Of a stretch of DNA of 40,196 nucleotides, positions 9,206-15,507 are shown in pieces (the first letter of the stretch is position 1; the number at the start of each line of letters is the position of its first letter). The DNA comes from Oscillospiraceae bacterium (GTDB lineage Bacteria > Bacillota_A > Clostridia > Oscillospirales > WRJC01). The stretch spans positions 1-40,196 of the forward strand of contig WRJC01000026.1 of NCBI GenBank assembly GCA_009782405.1, written 5' to 3'. The position numbers and the translations under genes were made by a program. The notes beneath the pieces were generated by a model. It worked only from the letters and a program-made list of their open reading frames with translations, searched no databases and was not told the DNA's origin.

Positions 9206-10225
9206 ATGGCGATGATGACGATAGCGCAGGCGCTGCGCGAGGCGATACGGGAAGAAATGCGAAGGGACGAGCGCGTTTACTGCATAGGCGAGGACATAGA
9301 CATAGAAGGCGGCTTCGGCGGCGCCTTCACCGTGACGCTCGGGCTGTCGAAAGAATTCGGGCACGAGAGGATATTGGACACGCCCATTTCGGAAATATTG
9401 ATCTGCGGGGCTGCGGTGGGTTCGGCAATCACGGGAATGCGCCCGATCGCCGACGTGCAATATGGCGATTTCATACTTTGCATGATGGATCAGATCGTGA
9501 ACCAAGCCGCCAAAATGACGTATATGTCCGGCGGCGCGGTAAAAGTGCCGATGGTTCTCAGGATTCCCGTGGGGGCGACTACACGGGGTTCGCAGCACGC
9601 CCAAAGCCTCGAAGCGTTTTTGACCCATGTGCCGGGGCTGAAAGTGATCTGCCCGTCTACCGCTTACGATGCGAAGGGGTTGTTGAAACAGGCGGTGCGC
9701 GACGACAATCCGGTGATGGTCTTCGAACACAAGCTGCTGTACGGCAGCAAGGGCAACCGCGCCGAAAAATCGGCTTTGAGCCCCGTGGGCGAAGTGCCGG
9801 ATGGAGAATATACCATCGAGTTCGGGAAGGCTGCCATACGGCGCGAAGGAAAGGACATCACGGTGGTTGCGAACCTGCTGATGGTGTACCGCGCCATGGA
9901 AGCCGCCGAAATTCTGGAAAAAGAGGGGATCAGCCTTGAAATAATCGACCCGAGGACGCTTGTTCCATTCGATTATGGGACGCTCGGCAAATCCATAGAA
10001 AAAACCTCGCGGCTGATGATTGTGGAAGAGGACACCAAGCGCGGGGGGTGGGGCGCGGAAATCGCGGCGCACGCGGCCGAAGAATTCATATATTTATTGG
10101 ACGCGCCGGTAAAGCGCGTGGCGGGGCTCGACACGGTCATACCGTTTGCGCCGATCATGGAAAACTATGTAGTTCCCTCAGCCGCGCGGATCGCGGACGA
10201 AGCGAGGGATTTAATGCGGAGGTAG
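9206..10225 (+). CDS. Thiamine-dependent 2-oxoacid/acetoin dehydrogenase E1 component, beta subunit
   Basis: The 339-residue beta chain completes the E1 tetramer. It opens with the canonical TIAQALREAIREEMRRDE and carries IGEDI (TPP-contacting glutamate region), RILDTPISE, and the C-terminal transketolase-C domain with VEEDTKRGGWGAEIAAHAAE. It is complete, with no missing block. The ATG at 9206 is chosen; a TTG at 9200 overlaps the alpha-gene stop (TTGA) and is the alternative, since GAAAGGGG fits both. Its stop codon lies directly after the ribosome site of the aldolase gene, so translation of the two is coupled. Confidence 0.9.
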   Translation: MAMMTIAQALREAIREEMRRDERVYCIGEDIDIEGGFGGAFTVTLGLSKEFGHERILDTPISEILICGAAVGSAITGMRPIADVQYGDFILCMMDQIVNQAAKMTYMSGGAVKVPMVLRIPVGATTRGSQHAQSLEAFLTHVPGLKVICPSTAYDAKGLLKQAVRDDNPVMVFEHKLLYGSKGNRAEKSALSPVGEVPDGEYTIEFGKAAIRREGKDITVVANLLMVYRAMEAAEILEKEGISLEIIDPRTLVPFDYGTLGKSIEKTSRLMIVEEDTKRGGWGAEIAAHAAEEFIYLLDAPVKRVAGLDTVIPFAPIMENYVVPSAARIADEARDLMRR

Positions 10226-10230
10226 CAAAA

Positions 10231-11142
10231 ATGGCGCTCATTTCGATGAAGAAACTGCTGGGACACGCGGAAAAAAATCATTATGCCGTCGGATATTTCG
10301 AAGCGTTCAACATGGATGCGATGCTCGGCGCGCTCGATGCGGCCGAATCCAAAAATTCGCCGGTCATCATAGGGTTCGGGGGGCAATTTTTGGGCAGCAA
10401 AAAACGGGCCAAAGCCGAAAATTCCGCCCTTTACGGCATTCTTGCAAAAAAAGCGGCGGAGTGCGCGAAAGTGCCCGCGGCGGCGCTGCTCAATGAGGCC
10501 GACGACGAACAAATGGCATATCGGGGCATGAATTCGGGATTCAACGCCGTAATGTACCAAAAAGCGGGGGAGAAATTCGAGGACACCGTTAAAATCACAA
10601 AAGAAATATGCCGCATCGCCCATATTTTGGATATCGACGTGGAAAGCGAAGTGGGGAGCCTGCCATGCGCGGATATAGGGACGGGGCTTTGGACAGAGGG
10701 CGAAAAAACGGATGTAGGGCAGGCAAAATATTTCGCGGAGCAGACAAATATCGACGCGCTGGCAGTCGCGATAGGCAACGTCCATTTGCTGGAAGACAAA
10801 AAAGCCGAAATGGACTTTGGGCTTTTGGCGGCCCTGCGCCGCGAAATTTCCGTTCCGCTCGCGCTTCACGGAGGCACGGGCATAGCGCCGGGCGATTTGA
10901 AGAAAGCGATCGCCGCCGGCATATCGAAAATAAACGTCGGAACGGTTTTGAAAAGGGCGTACATCGAGGCAATCGGCAAATTTTACGAAAAAAAGGATAT
11001 GGCCAAAACCGACCCCCATGCGACTATAGGGTGGGGCGGGGAAGAAGACATGATTTCCTGCGGACGGGCGGCAATTGCGGAAAAAGTCGCGGAATACATG
11101 GATATTTTCGGCAGTTCGGGCAAAGCCCCGTTTGTGAGGTGA
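10231..11142 (+). CDS. Class II fructose-bisphosphate aldolase-family protein with altered metal site
   Basis: The 303-residue barrel aligns with class II aldolases of the FbaA/GatY/KbaY type: VGYFEAFNMDAMLGALDAAE at the start, SPVIIGF, E140 in the VESEVGSL strand, AIGNVH (H185), and ALHGGTG (H213). The HLDHG-type motif, whose Asp and first metal-binding His are normally invariant, reads LLNEA (residues 86-90). Asp has become Asn88 and His has become Glu89. The enzyme is therefore either metal-independent, rewired, or non-catalytic for ordinary aldol cleavage. The ATG at 10231 has GGAGG 8 nt upstream, overlapping the E1-beta end. An aldolase homologue between E1-beta and E2 is unusual and suggests a joint pathway in which it supplies or consumes the E1 substrate. 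Confidence 0.82.
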   Translation: MALISMKKLLGHAEKNHYAVGYFEAFNMDAMLGALDAAESKNSPVIIGFGGQFLGSKKRAKAENSALYGILAKKAAECAKVPAAALLNEADDEQMAYRGMNSGFNAVMYQKAGEKFEDTVKITKEICRIAHILDIDVESEVGSLPCADIGTGLWTEGEKTDVGQAKYFAEQTNIDALAVAIGNVHLLEDKKAEMDFGLLAALRREISVPLALHGGTGIAPGDLKKAIAAGISKINVGTVLKRAYIEAIGKFYEKKDMAKTDPHATIGWGGEEDMISCGRAAIAEKVAEYMDIFGSSGKAPFVR

Positions 11143-11149
11143 CTGGAAA

Positions 11150-11974
11150 TTGCATCGGATTATCATGCCTCCGGGAGGGCAGACCACGGACGAATCGGTG
11201 ATTTTCGCCTGGCGAAAAAAAGTGGGCGACAAAATAGAGCTGGGGGACGTCCTGTTTGAAATCGAAACCGACAAAACGGTGCTGGAAGTGGAGAGTTTTT
11301 GCAAAGGATGGCTCCGCGCGGTAAAATTCGGCGAAGGCGAAACGGCGCCGACAGGGGAAACGGTCGCCTATGTGGGGGAAATCGACGAACCGATCCCAAA
11401 AGACGGGGAAAGCGGCAAAGCGGTCAAAATTGCGCCCGCCCAAAAACCCGAAGGGGCAATGCCGATATTTGCGGAAGAAAAATCCGGACGTTCGCTCGCT
11501 TCGCCGCTCGCAAAAAAAATCGCGCGGGAAAACAATATCGACTTAAAAGACATTTCCGGGGCAAAAATCATAAAAAAGCGGGACGTGCTCGAGCATATAT
11601 CAAAAAAGAATTCCGCCGAAAAAAATTTGCGGCTCCATTTTGCAAGCGTCGAAGCGGACATGACTTCCTGCATGGCCTTTGCAAACAGGCTGAAAGACTA
11701 TTGCGGCATCGGCCACAAAGCCGCGCTTGACGGCATAATGGCCAAATGCTCCGCCATAGCGGGCAGGAAATTCCCGATGCTGGATTTGGATGAAGTGTCT
11801 TTCGGGGAAATAAAGGAAAAGGCCGTGAGCATAGGCCGCGAGGTCAAATCGCGGGACATGATGGACATAACTGCCGTCTTTGATTGCCGCGAAACCGGCG
11901 CGCAATTTTTGGCGGAGTTGAAAAGTTTGCTCGAATGCCCGGACCTTTTCGTGTTGATGATGGCGGAAGCGTGA
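11150..11974 (+). CDS. E2-like lipoyl protein with reduced acyltransferase domain
   Basis: The product (274 aa) starts as a normal E2 dihydrolipoyl acyltransferase. A lipoyl domain covers residues 2-77, with the swinging-arm lysine K42 in EIETDKTVLEVE. A linker follows, then a peripheral-subunit (E3)-binding domain at about 115-150 (SLASPLAKKIARENNIDLKD). The remaining 125 residues replace a catalytic domain that is normally about 230. The C-terminal FDCRETGAQFLAELKSLLE aligns with the family's FDHRxxDGAxAARFLxxLKxLLE, so the catalytic His is Cys246, the Asp is gone, and the middle of the fold is missing. The TTG start at 11150 has GAGGTGA 8 nt upstream and gives the standard E2 N-terminus. 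No E3 gene is nearby. It probably acts as a lipoyl carrier and scaffold without classic acyl transfer to CoA. Confidence 0.85.
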   Translation: MHRIIMPPGGQTTDESVIFAWRKKVGDKIELGDVLFEIETDKTVLEVESFCKGWLRAVKFGEGETAPTGETVAYVGEIDEPIPKDGESGKAVKIAPAQKPEGAMPIFAEEKSGRSLASPLAKKIARENNIDLKDISGAKIIKKRDVLEHISKKNSAEKNLRLHFASVEADMTSCMAFANRLKDYCGIGHKAALDGIMAKCSAIAGRKFPMLDLDEVSFGEIKEKAVSIGREVKSRDMMDITAVFDCRETGAQFLAELKSLLECPDLFVLMMAEA

Positions 11975-12015
11975 TTTTGCGGTTTTTCGGCATTTGCCAC
12001 GATAAAGTGTAGATG

Positions 12016-13728
12016 TCAGTTTGTTTTTGCGCGGAAGACGTAGTTCAGCCTGCCTATGGGCGCGCAGTCCCCTTGGGTGTAAAAATCCCCCGGCAAGACA
12101 AAGCGCGTGTTCCCGTCGGCCCATTTGAATTCTATCTCGAAGTCCCCTTTTCCGGCCAAGCCGATTTTTTCCTTGGGTATGCCCACCATGAATTCGCTTC
12201 CTTCGCATTTATACGCCAAATCCGACATTATTTCAAACTCGCCGTCCCCGGATTTCGCGAGGGTGGTCACGCTTTCCGAGAGGGCAAAATAATTCGCGAT
12301 GAAATCATAGCCGTCCGGTTTGCATCCGCCCGCATTTGTTTTGAGGTACAGGTTGAGCCACGTGCCGCCCGCGTATTCGGGCGGCTTTATTTCTTTTGAA
12401 GCCTTCGCGTAAAAATATATGTTGTTGTCGTCGTGGGCGCATTTGGACAAGATCACTTCGTTGTTTCCGCTGGAATTTTCATAGATTCCCCCATAGCCGC
12501 TGCATAGCCTTGGCGAGGCCCCGTTGGAAAAATCCCGGTACTGGATTTCGACCGCGTCCCACACGGCGAAATCCCCTGAAATGTCGATTGTTTTTTTCGA
12601 AGTTTCGGCATATATCGGCTTTGCGCCCTTGTATTTTCTGACATATGAAATGAGCTGCATATAGTAATTGTCGAAATAGCCGCCCCTCATCGGCTCGCAG
12701 TCGCGCGAGTATTCCACATTGGCGCAGTCCACGAAACCGATCGGGCGCTCAGGGCTGCTCCCCGCCCAGCGGCCCATTATCCATTCGTTCCAGCCGGTCA
12801 CAAACACGAACGGGGTGTCGCACTCTATGGCGCGTTCCCACTGTTCCGCGAAATTGAAGCCATAAGCGTATGATTTAAAAAACAGATCCGCCTTGCCGCC
12901 GTGATACGATCTCCCCCAATTTGCCGCTTCGCCGTACATGGCCGAATCGCCGTGGAATATCTGCGGGTGCTGCGCCACGGAAACGTTTATTATCTCCGGG
13001 CGTCCGTTTGCATCGGGGAAAATGCGCTGGGGCCGTTCGAAATCCATCCAGGGCCAGCCGCCGGTGGCTTTCGCGGGTTCGTTTGGCCACTGCGACTCGC
13101 GTATCGTGAAAAACGAGCGCATCTCCGGCGAACAATCCTTGAAGTCGGCTATGACAAGCGGCTTTCCATCTAAGAAATACCATGAATTTTGCATGTATCC
13201 GGGCGCATATATGGCGTCATACAGCTTTTTTACGGTTTCTCCCGACTTCGTGTTGGTGTAAAATGCCACTTTCGGCGTGTTCCAGCCTTCATTCCTGTAA
13301 TGATCCGCCAACCTCAAAAGCATTTTCGCATTTTGTTCGTATATCAGGGTATTGGTCGCGTCCAAAACAAGAAAGTCGATGTCGGCATGGGTCAGCATCT
13401 CCACATGGCGGCGCATCACCCATTCGTCCCGCGAATGGTAATAGCCAAAAAGCGGTTCGCCCCAATGGTGCATCGTCCCGTGTTTCCCCCATATGTCGCT
13501 GTTTGGCTTGTATCCCGCTTTCGGATCTGCGGAAAGTATTTTGGTGACGTCCAAAGGAGGGGCGAAGCGCGTCCTGTCGTTGTCGTTGTAGTCGTGCTCG
13601 CCCAGCCAGGTGAAATAGAACAGCCCCACTTGCCTGTCTTTTTTTGGCCCGCCCACTTCGTTGCTGTCGGGCAGCTTTCGGGACAAATCGTCGGTGGCTT
13701 TCAGGGTCGTCTGGATTTTTGCGTCCAT
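12016..13728 (-). CDS. GH99/WbsX-like (beta/alpha)8 protein with C-terminal beta-sandwich
   Basis: This 570-residue protein has no signal peptide. It looks like the GH71/GH99/WbsX group of TIM-barrel proteins: VGLFYFTWLGEH near the N-terminus, HHWGEPLFGYYHSRDEWVMRRHVEML, a DFLVLDATN strand, and the VTGWNEWIMGRW motif, where the family usually has its catalytic Glu. The last 170 residues look like a carbohydrate-binding beta-sandwich (NNIYFYAKAS, GTWLNLYLKT). The start is the ATG at 13728 with GAGGAGG 9 nt upstream; an earlier in-frame codon overlaps that ribosome site. The gene is convergent with the E2-like gene, with only about 40 bp between them. The substrate cannot be told from sequence, and family assignment is from memory of motifs. 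Confidence 0.65.
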   Translation of the reverse strand: MDAKIQTTLKATDDLSRKLPDSNEVGGPKKDRQVGLFYFTWLGEHDYNDNDRTRFAPPLDVTKILSADPKAGYKPNSDIWGKHGTMHHWGEPLFGYYHSRDEWVMRRHVEMLTHADIDFLVLDATNTLIYEQNAKMLLRLADHYRNEGWNTPKVAFYTNTKSGETVKKLYDAIYAPGYMQNSWYFLDGKPLVIADFKDCSPEMRSFFTIRESQWPNEPAKATGGWPWMDFERPQRIFPDANGRPEIINVSVAQHPQIFHGDSAMYGEAANWGRSYHGGKADLFFKSYAYGFNFAEQWERAIECDTPFVFVTGWNEWIMGRWAGSSPERPIGFVDCANVEYSRDCEPMRGGYFDNYYMQLISYVRKYKGAKPIYAETSKKTIDISGDFAVWDAVEIQYRDFSNGASPRLCSGYGGIYENSSGNNEVILSKCAHDDNNIYFYAKASKEIKPPEYAGGTWLNLYLKTNAGGCKPDGYDFIANYFALSESVTTLAKSGDGEFEIMSDLAYKCEGSEFMVGIPKEKIGLAGKGDFEIEFKWADGNTRFVLPGDFYTQGDCAPIGRLNYVFRAKTN

Positions 13729-13797
13729 TTGATAAGACCTCCTCATTTTTTGTTTTAATTATTTTACATAAATTTAATAAAATTTGCTTATACGCCC

Positions 13798-13826
13798 TTG
13801 ACTTTATTTTAATTGTATAGTATAAT
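13798..13826 (+). promoter_or_regulatory. Strong sigma-A promoter of rpsU
   Basis: TTGACT (13798-13803) and TATAAT (13821-13826) are separated by exactly 17 bp, about 55 bp upstream of the rpsU start. Confidence 0.85.
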
Positions 13827-13880
13827 GTAAGTATTATATAGTTCTCTCTGCAATTCGAGAGGAGGGATAGATAACGATAT

Positions 13881-14054
13881 ATGGCAGAAGTAAAAGTCAA
13901 GGAAAACGAAACTTTAGACAGCGCTTTGCGCAGATTTAAACGGTCTTGCGCCAAGAGCGGCGTCTTGGCAGAGTTGAAAAAAAGGCAGCATTACGATAAA
14001 CCGAGCGTAAAACGCAAGAAAAAATCGGAAGCGGCAAGAAAGCGCAAATATTAA
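13881..14054 (+). CDS. rpsU: Small ribosomal subunit protein bS21
   Basis: This 57-residue basic protein is bS21, a component of the 30S platform near the mRNA exit channel that assists initiation. The sequence begins [20 protein letters not shown], followed by the [20 protein letters not shown] core and a Lys/Arg-rich tail ([14 protein letters not shown]), as in most Bacillota. The gene is too short for many gene callers. GAGAGGAGGG lies 14 nt upstream of the ATG, a somewhat long spacing. It has its own strong promoter and a GC-rich terminator, so it forms a single-gene unit between the divergent GH-like gene and the convergent mnmE. Confidence 0.97.
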   Translation: MAEVKVKENETLDSALRRFKRSCAKSGVLAELKKRQHYDKPSVKRKKKSEAARKRKY

Positions 14055-14064
14055 AGCAAAAAAT

Positions 14065-14100
14065 CCGGCGGGCGAAAAACAAAACCCGCCGGGCTTTTAT
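14065..14100. terminator. Bidirectional intrinsic terminator between rpsU and mnmE
   Basis: CCGGCGGG (14065-14072) pairs with CCCGCCGG (14085-14092). On the plus strand it is followed by GCTTTTATTT. On the minus strand it is followed by ATTTTTT, so it can end both converging transcripts. Confidence 0.85.
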
Positions 14101-15500
14101 TTCCCCACGCAAAAGTTTTTAAATATCCTGTCCACGATATCGGCGGATATGTCCCTTGAATCGCAGCGGTCCAAATTTTTTGCGGCGAGCTCCAAATCGA
14201 GGCCGGCGACGTCCTGCGTGAAGCCGCCCTCAAGCGATGCGACCGCAAAGCCCAAGTTTTCGCAGGCGGCGCAAATTTCCGCGTACTGGCGCTGCTCGGT
14301 GAGCACTTCCCCCGAATCTATGGCGTAATCGCCGGGCTTGTATATAGCTTCGAGGTAATTGGCAAATGCGTCAAAAGCGGAAATTTTCGAATCATATGCC
14401 GCATTGTTTTTCGCCGAAATGGCAAGCGGCTCCCCGCCGAAATCGATGCCCGCGAAATTTATATTTCCGGCTATGTCGCATTTGTTGAGCACAGGTATTA
14501 TTTTTTTGCCCTTTGCCTTTTCGCTTTTCAAGATTTCGACGATGCCTAAATCGCCGCCGCCGAAATCGCTCGAGTCGAAAACCCCGATTACAAGTTCGCA
14601 CTCTTCGATTTTGGCGAAGGTTTTTTCTATGCCGAGACCCTCTATCCCGCTGGATGCCTCCCTTATGCCCGCCGTGTCGTGCAGATTCAGCACGAATTCC
14701 CCTGTGTTTATCCGCGAGTATACGACGTCGCGGGTGGTTCCGGGGGTATCGTGCACGATTGCCACTTCATCGCCTGACAGCATGTTGAGCAGGGTGGATT
14801 TTCCCGAATTGGGCCTGCCCACAATGGCGCAGTCTATCCCCTCCGAAATGATTTTTCCGAGGCTGTATGTATCTTTGAGTTCTTCGAGCTCGTTTTTGAT
14901 TGCGTACAGCTTCAAAAGCATTTCCCCCGGGGCCAAATCGCCGAGGTCTTCTCCGGGGTAGTCTATATATACATAGGTTTCGCTTATTATGTCCTTTATC
15001 CTGTCCGATATCGCCCCGATTTTTTTCGACAGCCCGCCCCCCAGCTGCGCGCGGGCGAGCCTTGCGCCGGTTTTGTTGGCGGCGCATATGAGCCTGCCCA
15101 CCGCTTCCGCCCCGGTGAGCGTTATTTTGCCGTTCAAATAAGCGGTTTTCGTGAATTCTCCCGCCGCCGCCGGGCTTGCCCCGGCGGAAATGGCAGCGGA
15201 AAGCACCGCGTTTGATATGTAGGCGCCCCCGTGGCACGAAATTTCCAGCGTGTGCTCCCCGGTATATGAATGCGGGGCGAAAAATTTCACCGCCACGCCT
15301 TGGTCAATGCCGGCTATATCCCCGAAAACCGCCGTGTTTGCGGGAATGTCCGCAAAACCCCCGTATTTTTTTCCAATGGGCGCAAATATCTTTTCCCCGA
15401 TTTCAAAAGCTGAATCGCCCGATATGCGAACCACCGCGATGCCCCCCGTCCCTTTTGGCGTAGCTATTGCGGCGATTGTCCTTTGATTCTTTTCCGTCAT
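14097..15500 (-). CDS. mnmE: tRNA uridine-5-carboxymethylaminomethyl(34) synthesis GTPase MnmE
   Basis: MnmE (467 aa) works with MnmG to modify the wobble uridine of tRNAs. All landmarks are present: the formyl-THF-binding N-terminal domain opening TIAAIATPKGTGGIAVVRIS, the G-domain motifs GRPNSGKST (G1), GTTRD (G2), DTAGI (G3) and NKCD (G4), and the C-terminal FCVGK with its conserved cysteine. The ATG has GGGGGAA about 10 nt upstream. It lies 7 bp after the P-type ATPase-like gene and is probably co-transcribed with it, which is an odd partner. In many Bacillota mnmE sits with mnmG, rsmG and jag; none of these is here. Confidence 0.97.
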   Translation of the reverse strand: MTEKNQRTIAAIATPKGTGGIAVVRISGDSAFEIGEKIFAPIGKKYGGFADIPANTAVFGDIAGIDQGVAVKFFAPHSYTGEHTLEISCHGGAYISNAVLSAAISAGASPAAAGEFTKTAYLNGKITLTGAEAVGRLICAANKTGARLARAQLGGGLSKKIGAISDRIKDIISETYVYIDYPGEDLGDLAPGEMLLKLYAIKNELEELKDTYSLGKIISEGIDCAIVGRPNSGKSTLLNMLSGDEVAIVHDTPGTTRDVVYSRINTGEFVLNLHDTAGIREASSGIEGLGIEKTFAKIEECELVIGVFDSSDFGGGDLGIVEILKSEKAKGKKIIPVLNKCDIAGNINFAGIDFGGEPLAISAKNNAAYDSKISAFDAFANYLEAIYKPGDYAIDSGEVLTEQRQYAEICAACENLGFAVASLEGGFTQDVAGLDLELAAKNLDRCDSRDISADIVDRIFKNFCVGK

Positions 15501-15507
15501 GCTGCTG

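Noticed and set aside
9184..9939. A 251-codon frame overlapping the E1-beta gene on the same strand
   Set aside because: It is Arg/Gly-rich out-of-frame translation of E1-beta, which is a clear family member.
13289..13954. 221-codon minus-strand frame across the rpsU promoter region
   Set aside because: It overlaps the GH-like gene out of frame and runs antisense through rpsU and its promoter.
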